Assembly (NCBI RefSeq): GCF_001514305.1 | Contig: NZ_KQ949078.1 | Span: 124,001-188,000, forward strand | Direction of reading: 5' to 3' | Length of the DNA stretch: 64,000 nucleotides | DNA from: Streptomyces dysideae | GTDB lineage: Bacteria > Actinomycetota > Actinomycetes > Streptomycetales > Streptomycetaceae | Part shown: positions 41,510 to 52,803 of the stretch, in pieces | Position numbering within the stretch: position 1 is the stretch's first letter | How the letters are laid out: the number at the start of each line of letters is the position of its first letter | Translations under genes and position numbers: made by a program | The notes under the pieces: model-generated | Seen by the model: only the letters and a program-made list of their open reading frames with translations | Told to the model about the DNA's origin: nothing | Databases searched by the model: none

Positions 41510-42144
41510 GCGCGCGCATTCTCGTCGTCGACAACTACGACAGCTTCGTGTTCAACCTGGTCCAGTACCTGTACCAGCTGGGCGCCGAGTGCGAGGTCCT
41601 GCGCAACGACGAGGTCTCCACGGCGCACGCCCAGGACGGTTTCGACGGCGTCCTGCTGTCGCCCGGCCCGGGGACCCCTGAGGAGGCCGGCGTCTGCGTC
41701 GAGATGGTCCGCCACTGCGCGGCCACCGGCGTGCCCGTCTTCGGTGTCTGTCTGGGCATGCAGTCGATGCAGGTGGCGTACGGCGGTGTGGTGGACCGCG
41801 CCCCGGAGCTGCTGCACGGCAAGACGTCGCTGGTCGAGCACGAGGGCAAGGGTGTCTTCGCGGGCCTGCCCTCGCCGTTCACGGCGACGCGCTACCACTC
41901 CCTGGCGGCCGAGCCGGCGACGGTGCCGGCCGAGCTTGAGGTCACCGCCCGCACCCACGACGGGATCATCATGGGCCTGCGTCACCGTGAACTGCCGGTC
42001 GAGGGTGTGCAGTTCCACCCCGAGTCGGTGCTGACCGAGCACGGGCACCTCATGCTGGCCAACTGGCTGGTGGAGTGCGGCGACCAGGGCGCGCTGGCGA
42101 GGTCGGCGGGGCTCGCCCCGGTGGTGGGCAGGGCCACGGCGTGA
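41506..42144 (+). CDS. trpG: Glutamine amidotransferase component II (anthranilate/aminodeoxychorismate synthase)
   Basis: The 212-residue class I amidotransferase has ILVVDNYDSFVFNLVQYL, nucleophile Cys82 (GVCLGMQ), and His171 and Glu173 (HPESVLTEHG). It supplies ammonia from glutamine to a chorismate-using partner. At this locus actinobacterial annotations use trpG, but the product probably also serves as PabA for folate; no partner gene is near. GTG 41506 overlaps the previous stop, and its own stop overlaps the next GTG. Confidence 0.9.
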   Translation: MSARILVVDNYDSFVFNLVQYLYQLGAECEVLRNDEVSTAHAQDGFDGVLLSPGPGTPEEAGVCVEMVRHCAATGVPVFGVCLGMQSMQVAYGGVVDRAPELLHGKTSLVEHEGKGVFAGLPSPFTATRYHSLAAEPATVPAELEVTARTHDGIIMGLRHRELPVEGVQFHPESVLTEHGHLMLANWLVECGDQGALARSAGLAPVVGRATA

Positions 42145-43364
42145 CCGCCCTGCGCCCCGAGCGCGAGTCCGGCGCCGCCTACGGAGAGCCGTTCACGGAC
42201 GGCCCCGCCTATGGCGACGCCGGCGACCCGGGTACCTCGTACGGGCAGCAGCCGTACGAGGCGCCGGGTGCGCGCGGGGAGTGGTACGGCGGCGAGGACT
42301 ACGGCGCGGCGAGCGGTGGGGCCGGGGCGTACGAGGCGACGCAGCAGAGACAGCCGTACGAGGCGCCTCAAGAACCGTATGCGGAGCCGTACGTACCCCC
42401 CGTCGACGACGAGACGGTGGCCCTGCGGGTACCGGATCCGCCGACGGGGGATTCCATATCGGCGCTGTCGGCGTCGCCATCGGCCTCGTTGGCGTCTGAC
42501 GCCCCCTCCGCCGCCTCCGCCACAGAAGCCACCCCGGGTGGCCGAGCGGCCCGCAGAAAGGCCGCCAAGGGCCGCCACGGCCGCCATGGAGCCGCCCGCT
42601 CGGCGCACGAGACGCCGGAGACGGCGTCCGGCTCCGGCGCCCAGGCCCCCCTCTCCCGGGTGGAGGCCCGCAGACAGGCCAAGGCCCGCAAGCCGAGCCC
42701 GGCCGTGCTCGCCAGCCGGGCTGTCGGTGAGGTGTTCATCACCACCGGCGTCCTGATGCTGCTGTTCGTCACCTACCAGCTGTGGTGGACGAACGTCCGG
42801 GCGCATGCGCAGGCCGGGAGCGAGGCGAGCAAGCTCCAGGACGACTGGGCGAGCGGCAAGCGCGCTCCGGGGGAGTTCTCGCCGGGGCAGGGCTTCGCCC
42901 TCCTGCACATCCCCAAGCTGGACGTCGTCGTGCCGATCGCGGAGGGCGTCAGCAACAAGAAGGTGCTCGACAAGGGCATGGTCGGGCACTACGCCGAGGG
43001 CGCGCTGAAGACGGCGATGCCGGACGCCAAGAGCGGCAACTTCGGTCTCGCGGGGCACCGCAACACGCACGGCGAGCCGTTCCGCTACATCAACCGGCTG
43101 ACCCAGGGCGACGCGATCGTCGTGGAGACGCAGGACAAGTACTTCGTCTACAAGATGGCGTCGATCCTGCCGGTGACGTCGCCGAGCAACGTGAGCGTGC
43201 TGAACCCGGTACCGCCGGACTCCGGATTCGCCGGACCCGGCCGCTACATCACGCTCACCACGTGCACGCCGGAGTTCACCAGCAAGTACCGGTTGATCGT
43301 CTGGGGCAAGATGGTCGAGGAACGGCCGCGCAGCAAGGGCAAGCCGGATGCACTCGTCCAGTAA
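42141..43364 (+). CDS. Class E sortase with long disordered N-terminus
   Basis: The 407-residue protein has about 190 N-terminal residues that are Gly/Tyr/Pro/Ala-rich with YGxxPYEAPxx repeats and lie in the cytosol. A membrane helix (AVGEVFITTGVLMLLFVTYQL) and sortase domain follow: His in FGLAGHRNTHG, Cys in LTTCTPEFT, Arg in SKYRLIVWG. GTG 42141 overlaps the trpG stop. Confidence 0.92.
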   Translation: MTALRPERESGAAYGEPFTDGPAYGDAGDPGTSYGQQPYEAPGARGEWYGGEDYGAASGGAGAYEATQQRQPYEAPQEPYAEPYVPPVDDETVALRVPDPPTGDSISALSASPSASLASDAPSAASATEATPGGRAARRKAAKGRHGRHGAARSAHETPETASGSGAQAPLSRVEARRQAKARKPSPAVLASRAVGEVFITTGVLMLLFVTYQLWWTNVRAHAQAGSEASKLQDDWASGKRAPGEFSPGQGFALLHIPKLDVVVPIAEGVSNKKVLDKGMVGHYAEGALKTAMPDAKSGNFGLAGHRNTHGEPFRYINRLTQGDAIVVETQDKYFVYKMASILPVTSPSNVSVLNPVPPDSGFAGPGRYITLTTCTPEFTSKYRLIVWGKMVEERPRSKGKPDALVQ

Positions 43365-43370
43365 GGGCAG

Positions 43371-44135
43371 ATGAACGTGGCAGCGACCACCGACGACACT
43401 CATCACGAAGAGCACATGGCGACGCCCGCGTCCGCGCGTCCTCCGGCACGCCGCCGGAAGCCGGGCCGGATCGCGATGGCGGTCAGCGTCTTCGGCGAAC
43501 TCCTCATCACCGCGGGCCTGGTGCTCGGCCTGTTCGTCGCCTACTCACTGTGGTGGACGAACGTCGTGGCCGACCGTGCGGCGGACGAACAGGGCGACAA
43601 GGTCCGCGACAACTGGTCCCAGGGGCCGACCGGCCCCGGCGCGCTGGACACCAAGGACGGCATCGGCTTCCTGCACGTCCCCGCGATGATCAAGAGCGAG
43701 ATCCTGGTGGAGAAGGGCACCACGTCGAAGATCCTCAACGACGGCGTGGCCGGCTACTACGAGGACCCGGTCAAGGCCACGCTCCCCACCTCCGGCAAGA
43801 AGGGCAACTTCTCCCTCGCCGCCCACCGCGACGGGCACGGCGCGAAGTTCCACGACATCCACAAGCTGGAGAAGGGCGACCCGATCGTCTTCGAGACGAA
43901 GGACAAGTGGTACGTCTACAAGGTCTACGCGATCCTTCCGGAGACCTCGAAGTACAACGTCAAGGTGTTGTCGGCGATCCCGAAGGAGTCCGGCAAGAAG
44001 AAGGCGGGCCACTACATCACGCTGACGACCTGCACGCCGGTGTATACGTCCCGGTATCGGTATGTGGTGTGGGGCGAGCTGGAGCGCGTGGAGAAGGTGG
44101 ACGGGGAGCGGACGCCGCCGAAGGAACTGGGGTGA
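43371..44135 (+). CDS. Class E sortase (third)
   Basis: The 254-residue protein has a membrane helix (VFGELLITAGLVLGLFVAYSLWW) and sortase domain: His in FSLAAHRDGHG, Cys in LTTCTPVYT, Arg in SRYRYVVWG. It is close to the previous gene (6-base gap) and probably cotranscribed. Both latter sortases share the WWTNV motif after the helix, suggesting a duplication. Confidence 0.92.
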   Translation: MNVAATTDDTHHEEHMATPASARPPARRRKPGRIAMAVSVFGELLITAGLVLGLFVAYSLWWTNVVADRAADEQGDKVRDNWSQGPTGPGALDTKDGIGFLHVPAMIKSEILVEKGTTSKILNDGVAGYYEDPVKATLPTSGKKGNFSLAAHRDGHGAKFHDIHKLEKGDPIVFETKDKWYVYKVYAILPETSKYNVKVLSAIPKESGKKKAGHYITLTTCTPVYTSRYRYVVWGELERVEKVDGERTPPKELG

Positions 44136-44175
44136 CTGAGTTACCCGCAACAACTCAGTCTCGTAGCATGGCGGA

Positions 44176-44217
44176 GGCCCGAAGCCGCAACTACTCCTTG
44201 CGGCTTCGGGCCCTTTC
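44176..44217. terminator. Terminator of the sortase cluster
   Basis: A 15-bp perfect stem GGCCCGAAGCCGCAA/TTGCGGCTTCGGGCC has a 7-base loop and is followed by CTTT. It separates the sortase genes from the convergent Mrr-like gene. Confidence 0.88.
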
Positions 44218-44231
44218 GCGTTACGCCGTAC

Positions 44232-45263
44232 TCACTCCAGGATCTTCAGGGGTTCGCCTGCGCTCCACTCCTCCAACAGCCCACGGTGTACGGCGGTGAT
44301 GCCGCTCTCGGCGGCGATGCTCAGGGCCTCGGGGGTGAAGGGGCACGTCGCCACGAAGAGTGCCACTTCCGCTCTGTACAGAACCTTGGCGGACCCGACG
44401 AACTTCTGGACCTCGGGGCTGGTGATGGAGAGGTAGGGCGCGAACCTCTTGCACTGGACCACGAGGCGGCGACCGTCAGCCGTGAGCGCGATGATGTCGA
44501 CGCCCCGGTCTCCGCGACCGCCCTGCACGACGACGTTCGTGCAGCCGTCGCGGCGCAGCAGTTCGGCGACGTGGTGCTCGAACTTTCGGCCGTTCATGGC
44601 GTCCATGGCCGCCATGACTCCGACGGCCGGTCGGTCCTCTCGTGTCCCCTCGAGCCGCTTCAGCCGTGTGTGGTGCTGGTGCAGCCGTCGCTCGATGCGC
44701 TGGACTCCCGCCCGCAGGGCAATCAGCTCCCTGCGGTGCTCGCCCGACGTTTCGATCAACGCGTTGAACATCGGGACGACGGTCTTGCCGAGGATGTGGG
44801 TGATGCGCTGGTCGATGCGGTCGTCGAGGGAGACGACGTCGGCGGGGGCCGGGTTATCCACAGCCTGTGTGCGCGCCAGGTACTCCATGTCGAGGAGGTA
44901 CACACGCACCTGACGTGCGACTTCGCTGTCCCGGAGCAGCATGGCGACGTTGAGGACGGCGCGACGGGAGAACAGGGCGAGGGATCGGGAGCGTGACTTG
45001 ACGCCACTGACTTCCTTGAAGGAATTCAGTTCTGCACCTGCCAAAACGCGGTAGCCGCTTGCTTCCAGCTCCTCTCGGTGATCATGTACTAGAGACGTGA
45101 TGGCAGTCAGACCCACCTCAAAGTACGCCGCCACCATCGCCGTCGTGACATGCATCCCGTCCGGCAGTAGTGACAGCGCCTTGACCTTGTCGAGTACGTC
45201 GGTTCGCTCCAGCACGCTGTCGCGCAGTGTCTTCGACTCCAGCAGCGCCGATTCGTTGATCAC
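44232..45263 (-). CDS. Mrr-type restriction endonuclease with phage-antirepressor-like N-terminus
   Basis: The 343-residue protein's N-terminal 130 residues (MHVTTAMVAAYFEVGLTAITSLVHDHREELEASGYRVL...LFSRRAVLNVAMLLRDSEVARQVRVYLLDMEYL) resemble Rha/antirepressor DNA-binding domains. A coiled middle follows, then an Mrr catalytic core: FEHHVAELLRRDGC..RGDRGVDIIALTADGRRLVVQCKRF, with Asp and QxK of the PD-(D/E)xK fold. No methylase is adjacent, as expected for Mrr-type methyl-dependent enzymes. GTG 45263 has AAGGGCGG upstream. Confidence 0.82.
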   Translation of the reverse strand: MINESALLESKTLRDSVLERTDVLDKVKALSLLPDGMHVTTAMVAAYFEVGLTAITSLVHDHREELEASGYRVLAGAELNSFKEVSGVKSRSRSLALFSRRAVLNVAMLLRDSEVARQVRVYLLDMEYLARTQAVDNPAPADVVSLDDRIDQRITHILGKTVVPMFNALIETSGEHRRELIALRAGVQRIERRLHQHHTRLKRLEGTREDRPAVGVMAAMDAMNGRKFEHHVAELLRRDGCTNVVVQGGRGDRGVDIIALTADGRRLVVQCKRFAPYLSITSPEVQKFVGSAKVLYRAEVALFVATCPFTPEALSIAAESGITAVHRGLLEEWSAGEPLKILE

Positions 45264-45420
45264 GTTCCGCCCTTCTGTTCGCGGTGTGGCCGCAAGGCCA
45301 GGGCGGAGTTCCGATGCCCCACTCCACCCCACCCGATCAACGAGTCACCACATATGAAGACACGACCGAAATGAAGACTGGTATTCGGGTAAGTCGGGCG
45401 CGGTGGCGCAACGACACGAC

Positions 45421-45457
45421 AGAGCCCCGGCACCCTGCGATCAGGGGCCGGGGCTCT
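45421..45457. terminator. Terminator downstream of pknB
   Basis: A stem AGAGCCCCGGC/GCCGGGGCTCT has a nested CCCTG/CAGGG inner stem. It lies 22 bases beyond the pknB stop codon. It serves the leftward pknB transcript. Confidence 0.8.
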
Positions 45458-45478
45458 CGTCGTAGCGGTCGGAGGGTG

Positions 45479-47494
<2,016 letters not shown>

Positions 47495-47662
47495 GTTCCC
47501 TACCAGCCCTCTCCGTCGGTCCCGACCGGCACGAGTGTGCGGTCGGAGGCTGTCGTCCGGGCATACGGTACCCGGATCCCTCTGTGTGACCTGGCCAAGC
47601 CCGTCACCCGATACAGGACCGGTATCGCAACGTGCACCGATGTGAAGGGGACGTGAGCGGGG

Positions 47663-49135
47663 TCACTTCTTGTTGCCGATGACCGCCTCCATGACCTTCT
47701 TCGCGATGGGGGCCGCGAGGCCGCCGCCGGAGATGTCGTCGCGGACGGCGTTGTCGTCCTCGATCACGACCGCGACGGCGACCGGCGAGCTGTCGTCGCT
47801 GAGCTTGGCGTAGGAGATGAACCAGGCGTAGGGGTTCTCGCTGTTCTCCACGCCGTGCTGGGCGGTACCGGTCTTGCCGCCGACGGTGATGTCGCTGATC
47901 TGCGCGTTCTTGCCGGTGCCGTCGTTGACGACCGTCTCCATCATCGACTGGAGGATCTGCGCGTTCGCCGGCGACAGCGGCTTGCTCAGCTCCTCGGGCT
48001 TGGTCTTCTCGAGGGGGTCGAGGTCGTTCGTCTGGAGTTCGTCGACCATGTACGGCTTCATCAGGGTGCCGTCGTTGGCGACGGCCGAGGCGACCATGGC
48101 CATCTGCAGCGGGGTCGCGGCGGTGTTGAACTGGCCGATGGAGGACAGCGCGACCTCGGAGGGCGCCATGTCCTCGGAGAAGACCGACGCGGTGGAGCGG
48201 ACCGGCGTGAACTGCTCGGAGGTGAAGCCGAACTTCTTGGCCTGCTCCAGCATCTTCTCGTTGCCGAGGTCGGAGCCGACCTTGCCGAAGACGGTGTTGC
48301 AGGACCACTGCAGTGCGACGCGCAGGGTCGCGTTCTTGCAGGGGATGTCGCCCTCGTTCTTCAGCTCGGTCGTGGTGCCGGGCATGGTCCAGGGCAGCGG
48401 CGTCTTGGTGGGCTTGTCCGGGTCCGGGTAGAGGCCGTTCTCCAGCGCGGCGGCGGCGGTGACGACCTTGAAGGTGGAGCCCGGCGGGTAGGCCTCGCGC
48501 AGCGCCCGGTTGAGCATCGGGTCGTCGGCGTTGTTCTTCTTCTGGAGCTTCTTCCAGGCCTCTTCGTCGGAGGTGGTGCCGCCGGCGATCGTGGAGGGGT
48601 CGTACGACGGGTAGGAGGCCAGCGCCAGGATCTTGCCGGTGGCCGGGTCGATGGCGGCGACGGCGCCCTTGCCGCCCTGCCTCTTCAGACCGTCGTAGGC
48701 GGCCTTCTGCGCGGCGGCGTTGAGGGTGGTGACGACGTTGCCGCCCTTCTTCGCCGTGCCCGTGATCATGTCGAGGGTGTTGCGGAAGAACAGCTGGTCG
48801 TCGGTGCCGGAGAGGATGCCGTCCTCGATGGACTCGAGCTGGTTGGCGCCGTAGGCCTGTGAGACGAAGCCGGTGACGGGCGCCCACATCGCGCCGTTCT
48901 TGTACGTGCGCTTGTACTTGAAGTCGCCCGACGTCTCCTTGTACCCGGTGATCGGGTTGCCGCCGACGATGATGTTGCCGCGGGGTGTGGCGTAGCGCTC
49001 GATGGCGACGCGGCGGTTGTTGTTGTCGGTCTTGAGCTCGTCGGCGCGGACGTACTGCAGCCAGTTGTCCCGGATGAGCAGGGTGAGGACGAGGAGTCCG
49101 CAGAAGATCGCGATCCGGCGCAGGGGCTTGTTCAT
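47663..49135 (-). CDS. pbpA: Penicillin-binding protein A, class B transpeptidase
   Basis: The 490-residue protein has an N-terminal membrane anchor (RRIAIFCGLLVLTLLI) and a PBP dimer-type region. The transpeptidase domain has active-site Ser220 in PGSTFK, the SCN triad motif (WSCNTVF) and KTG (GGKTGTAQH). It cross-links septal or polar peptidoglycan with the SEDS protein encoded just upstream. Its ATG overlaps the rodA stop (ATGA). Confidence 0.96.
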   Translation of the reverse strand: MNKPLRRIAIFCGLLVLTLLIRDNWLQYVRADELKTDNNNRRVAIERYATPRGNIIVGGNPITGYKETSGDFKYKRTYKNGAMWAPVTGFVSQAYGANQLESIEDGILSGTDDQLFFRNTLDMITGTAKKGGNVVTTLNAAAQKAAYDGLKRQGGKGAVAAIDPATGKILALASYPSYDPSTIAGGTTSDEEAWKKLQKKNNADDPMLNRALREAYPPGSTFKVVTAAAALENGLYPDPDKPTKTPLPWTMPGTTTELKNEGDIPCKNATLRVALQWSCNTVFGKVGSDLGNEKMLEQAKKFGFTSEQFTPVRSTASVFSEDMAPSEVALSSIGQFNTAATPLQMAMVASAVANDGTLMKPYMVDELQTNDLDPLEKTKPEELSKPLSPANAQILQSMMETVVNDGTGKNAQISDITVGGKTGTAQHGVENSENPYAWFISYAKLSDDSSPVAVAVVIEDDNAVRDDISGGGLAAPIAKKVMEAVIGNKK

Positions 49136-50574
49136 GACGGGCGGACCACCTGGGTCATCTCGGCGTCGGGGTTGGGGGCGGGCGCGGGCGCCGGGCGGCG
49201 TGCCGTGTCGCTGATGCGCAGCAGGATGCCGACCAGCGCCCAGTTGGCGATGACGGAGGAGCCGCCGGACGCCAGGAACGGCATCGTCATACCGGTCAGC
49301 GGGATCAGGCCCATGACGCCGCCGGCGACCACGAAGACCTGGAGGGCGAAGGCGCCGGACAGGCCGATGGCGAGCAGCTTGCCGAAGGGGTCGCGGGCGG
49401 CGAGGGCGGTACGCACGCCACGCTCCACGAGCAGGGCGTACAGCAGCAGGAGCGCCATGACGCCGGCGAGTCCGAGTTCCTCGCCGAAGGTGGCGAGGAT
49501 GAAGTCGGAGTTGGCGGCGAACCGGATGAGCTCGGAGTGGCCCTGGCCCCAGCCGGTGCCGAGGGTGCCGCCGGAGCCGAAAGCCCACAGGGCCTGCATG
49601 GCCTGCTCGGAGTGGCCGAATTCGCCGTTGCGGCTGAGGGTGTACTCCCTCATCGGGTCGAGCCAGGCGTCGACGCGCTGCTGGATGTGCGGTTCGAAGG
49701 AGGCCACGCCGACGGCGCCGACCGCGGACATCAGCAGACCGAAGACGATCCAGCTGGTCCGCTCGGTGGCGACGTACAGCATGATGACGAACATTCCGAA
49801 GAACAGCAGCGACGTACCGAGGTCGGTCTCGAAGACCAGGATGAGGATCGAGATCGCCCAGACGACGAGGATCGGGCCGAGGTCGCGGCCGCGCGGCAGG
49901 TACAGGCCCATGAAGCGGCGGCTGGCGAGGGCGAGGGCGTCGCGCTTGACCATCAGGTAGCCGGCGAAGAAGACCGCGAGGACGATCTTCGCGAACTCAC
50001 CGGGCTGGATGGAGAATCCGGCGACCGAGATCCAGATCTTGGCGCCGTAGAGGTTCTTGCCGAGGCCCGGCACCAGGGGCAGCAGCAGCAGGATCAGCGC
50101 GCCGACCATGGAGATGTAGGTGTAGCGCTGCAGGACGCGGTGGTCCTTGAGGAAGATCAGCACGACGACGAACAGGGCGACGCCCATCGCGGTGTACAGC
50201 AGCTGGCGGGGCGCGGCGGAGCCGGCCTGCTTGATCGACTGCAGTAGTTCGGACTGGTCGAGCCGCCAGATCGCGACGAGCCCGAGGCCGTTGAGGAGGG
50301 TGGCCAGGGGCAGCAGCAGCGGGTCGGCGTACGGCGCGAACTTCCGTACGACGAGGTGGCCGACGGCGGCCAGCAGGCCGAGGCCCAGGCCGTAGCTCAG
50401 CAGGCCGGTCGGCACCTGGTCGTTGATCGCGAGGCCCACGTTGGCGTAGGCGAAGACCGGGATGAGGACGGCGAACACGAGCAGGGCGAGCTCGGTGTTG
50501 CGCCGGCTCGGGGTGCCGATCGAGCCGATCGTGGACGTGTGGTGCGTCGACGTGTTCGTTGTACTACTGCTCAT
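49132..50574 (-). CDS. rodA: SEDS-family peptidoglycan glycosyltransferase (FtsW/RodA/SpoVE)
   Basis: The 480-residue protein has about 12 membrane helices. The SEDS signatures are present: GAKIWISVAGFSIQPGEFAKI, ETDLGTSLLFF, NSDFILATFGEELG and GMTMPFLASGGSSVIANW. Such proteins polymerise lipid II together with a class B PBP, here PbpA. The symbol follows synteny; functional assignment to elongation or division is not possible from sequence alone. Confidence 0.93.
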   Translation of the reverse strand: MSSSTTNTSTHHTSTIGSIGTPSRRNTELALLVFAVLIPVFAYANVGLAINDQVPTGLLSYGLGLGLLAAVGHLVVRKFAPYADPLLLPLATLLNGLGLVAIWRLDQSELLQSIKQAGSAAPRQLLYTAMGVALFVVVLIFLKDHRVLQRYTYISMVGALILLLLPLVPGLGKNLYGAKIWISVAGFSIQPGEFAKIVLAVFFAGYLMVKRDALALASRRFMGLYLPRGRDLGPILVVWAISILILVFETDLGTSLLFFGMFVIMLYVATERTSWIVFGLLMSAVGAVGVASFEPHIQQRVDAWLDPMREYTLSRNGEFGHSEQAMQALWAFGSGGTLGTGWGQGHSELIRFAANSDFILATFGEELGLAGVMALLLLYALLVERGVRTALAARDPFGKLLAIGLSGAFALQVFVVAGGVMGLIPLTGMTMPFLASGGSSVIANWALVGILLRISDTARRPAPAPAPNPDAEMTQVVRPS

Positions 50575-50601
50575 CGTGTGACGGGGCCTCTCACGGCTTG
50601 C

Positions 50602-52152
50602 CTACTGCGTACCGCACTGCGAGACGACCTGCTTCTCTTCCTCCGAGAGAGTGGGGCCGGGGCTGGGCGTGGGTGCGGTCGTGGACGGGGTCGGGGAAGT
50701 CGACGGTGAGCCCGACGGGTTCGGGGTCGGTGTCGCCTTGGACGTGAGGGAGGTGCGGGTGGTTCCCGTGGTGCCTCCGGCCTCGCCCTCGCCGGTCTTG
50801 GAGTTCTGCTCGCTCTCGGCGGCCTGCTGCGCGGCCCGCTTCTTGCACGCGGAGGCCTGCAGGGCCAGCTCGTCGAGCTTCTTCTGGGCGTCGCTGAGAC
50901 CGCCCTCGGCGATGGTCTCCTCGACCGTCTTCTGCCAGTACGGCGGCAGGTACTTGAGTTCGATCTCGGGGTGGTCCTTCTCCACCTTCGAGAGCGAGAC
51001 CCAGGCCAGGTCCTGGCTGATGCCCTGGTAGAGGGCGACGTGGTTGCCGTTGACACCGACGTAGTACTGGGTCTGGGTCCAGCGCCAGCCGCCGTAGAGC
51101 CCGCCGCCGACGACGGCGAGCGCGAGGGCGCTGTAGAAGGATCTCTTCAGCCACCTGCGGCCCTTGCGGGGCTTGATGAAGTCGTCGTCGGTGTAGTCGA
51201 GGGAGCCGCCGAAGCTGCCGGCCGGGAGGTAACCGGTGGTGTCGCCGGAGCCGGGGGGCCCGAACTCGCCGCCTCCGCCGCCCTGTCCGGGCAGCTGCCG
51301 GCCGAGCCCGGAGGCGCGTCCGGCGGGGGTCTGCATCACGCCGTTGTCGTGCAGCTGGAGCTGGTTCTCGGCGACGGCGCCGACCACGACGGGGGTGTCG
51401 GACAGCTGCCCGGCGAGGGTGTCGTTGGTGTCGAGGTCGAGGACGTCGGCGATGATGACGGTGATGTTGTCGGGGCCGCCGCCGCGCAGCGCGAGCTCGA
51501 TGAGCTGCTGGACGGTCTCCTGGGGGCCCTGGTAGCTGGCGAGGGTGTCTTCCAGGGTCTGGTGGGACACGACGCCGGAGAGGCCGTCGGAGCAGATCAG
51601 GTAGCGGTCGCCGGCCCGGACCTCGCGGATGGAGAGGTCGGGTTCGACGTGGTCGCCGCTGCCCAACGCCCGCATGAGCAGGGAGCGTTGGGGATGGGTG
51701 GTGGCCTCTTCCTCGGTGATGCGGCCCTCGTCGACGAGACGCTGCACCCAGGTGTGGTCCTGGGTGATCTGCGTGAGGACGCCGTCGCGGAGGAGGTAGG
51801 CGCGGGAGTCGCCGACGTGCACGAGGCCGAGGCGCTGGCCGGTCCACAGGAGGGCGGTGAGGGTCGTGCCCATGCCCTCCAGCTGCGGGTCCTCGTCCAC
51901 CATGGCGCGCAGCTGGTCGTTGGCGCGCTGTACGGCGGTGCCGAGGGAGGTGAGGATGTCGGAGCCGGGGACGTCGTCGTCGAGGGCGACGATGGTGGAG
52001 ATGGCCTCGGAGGAGGCGACCTCACCCGCGGCCGCGCCGCCCATGCCGTCGGCGATGGCGAGCAGGCGTGGCCCGGCGTATCCGGAGTCCTCGTTGCCCT
52101 CCCGGATCATGCCTTTGTGCGATCCGGCGGCGAAGCGCAGTGACAGACTCAT
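50602..52152 (-). CDS. pstP: PP2C-type Ser/Thr phosphatase PstP
   Basis: The 516-residue protein has the PP2C metal-binding motifs GMIREGNEDSGY, LAIADGMGG, VGDSRAYLL, ICSDGL and GGPDNITVI within the first 240 residues. A linker, a membrane helix (SFYSALALAVVGGGLYGGW) and an external domain ending in a Thr/Pro/Ser tail follow. It reverses phosphorylation by PknB-type kinases. ATG 52152 has GAGGTG upstream and matches the usual start MSLSLRFAAGSHKG. Confidence 0.94.
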   Translation of the reverse strand: MSLSLRFAAGSHKGMIREGNEDSGYAGPRLLAIADGMGGAAAGEVASSEAISTIVALDDDVPGSDILTSLGTAVQRANDQLRAMVDEDPQLEGMGTTLTALLWTGQRLGLVHVGDSRAYLLRDGVLTQITQDHTWVQRLVDEGRITEEEATTHPQRSLLMRALGSGDHVEPDLSIREVRAGDRYLICSDGLSGVVSHQTLEDTLASYQGPQETVQQLIELALRGGGPDNITVIIADVLDLDTNDTLAGQLSDTPVVVGAVAENQLQLHDNGVMQTPAGRASGLGRQLPGQGGGGGEFGPPGSGDTTGYLPAGSFGGSLDYTDDDFIKPRKGRRWLKRSFYSALALAVVGGGLYGGWRWTQTQYYVGVNGNHVALYQGISQDLAWVSLSKVEKDHPEIELKYLPPYWQKTVEETIAEGGLSDAQKKLDELALQASACKKRAAQQAAESEQNSKTGEGEAGGTTGTTRTSLTSKATPTPNPSGSPSTSPTPSTTAPTPSPGPTLSEEEKQVVSQCGTQ

Positions 52153-52280
52153 GCGCACCTCGCCCGTCGGCTCCGGGTACATCCGCACGGTGGCCACCCT
52201 CCGGTCGGGAGCGCGCCGGGGCCCGGGGTGAGGGCCGCCGCTGCGTGCTCGCTCCGCTCGCGCCTATTCATGATGCAGCA

Positions 52281-52793
52281 CTACTTCCGCAGCTCGATGA
52301 CGGTCTTGCCGATGCGGATCGGCGCACCCAGCGGGATCGGTGTGGGGGTCGTCAGCCGCGTTCGGTCGAGGTACGTGCCATTGGTGGAGCCCAGGTCCTC
52401 GACGATCCACTGGCCGTCGCGGTCCGGGTAGATCCTGGCATGGCGGCTGGAGGCGTAGTCGTCGTCCAGCACGATGGTGCTGTCGTGCGCCCGGCCCAGG
52501 GTGATGGTCTGGCCCTGGAGTGCGACGGTCGTCCCGGTGAGGGTGCCCTCGGAGACGACCAGCTTGCTGGGGGCGTTACGGCGCTGGCGGCCGCCGCCCG
52601 CCTGCTGGCGCTGCTGCGGGGGCGCCGCCTGGCGGGCGGCCTGCTGCGGCCGGGCGGCCTCGCGGCGCGCTCCGCGCTGCGTGACACGCGTACCGAACAG
52701 GTCGCTGCGGATGACCTGCACGGCCACGATCACGAACAGCCACAGGACGGCCAGGAAACCCAGCCGCATGACCGTGAGGGTCAGCTCTGACAT
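52281..52793 (-). CDS. fhaB: FHA-domain protein FhaB
   Basis: The 170-residue protein has an N-terminal membrane helix (MRLGFLAVLWLFVIVAVQVI), a Gln/Ala-rich linker and a C-terminal FHA domain (about 88-165: ITLGRAHDSTIVLDDDYASSRHARIY..WIVEDLGSTNGTYLD) with phosphothreonine-binding Arg, Ser and Asn. It recruits phosphorylated partners to the wall-synthesis machinery. It lies 10 bases after fhaA. Confidence 0.94.
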   Translation of the reverse strand: MSELTLTVMRLGFLAVLWLFVIVAVQVIRSDLFGTRVTQRGARREAARPQQAARQAAPPQQRQQAGGGRQRRNAPSKLVVSEGTLTGTTVALQGQTITLGRAHDSTIVLDDDYASSRHARIYPDRDGQWIVEDLGSTNGTYLDRTRLTTPTPIPLGAPIRIGKTVIELRK

Positions 52794-52803
52794 TGCCCCC
52801 GCT

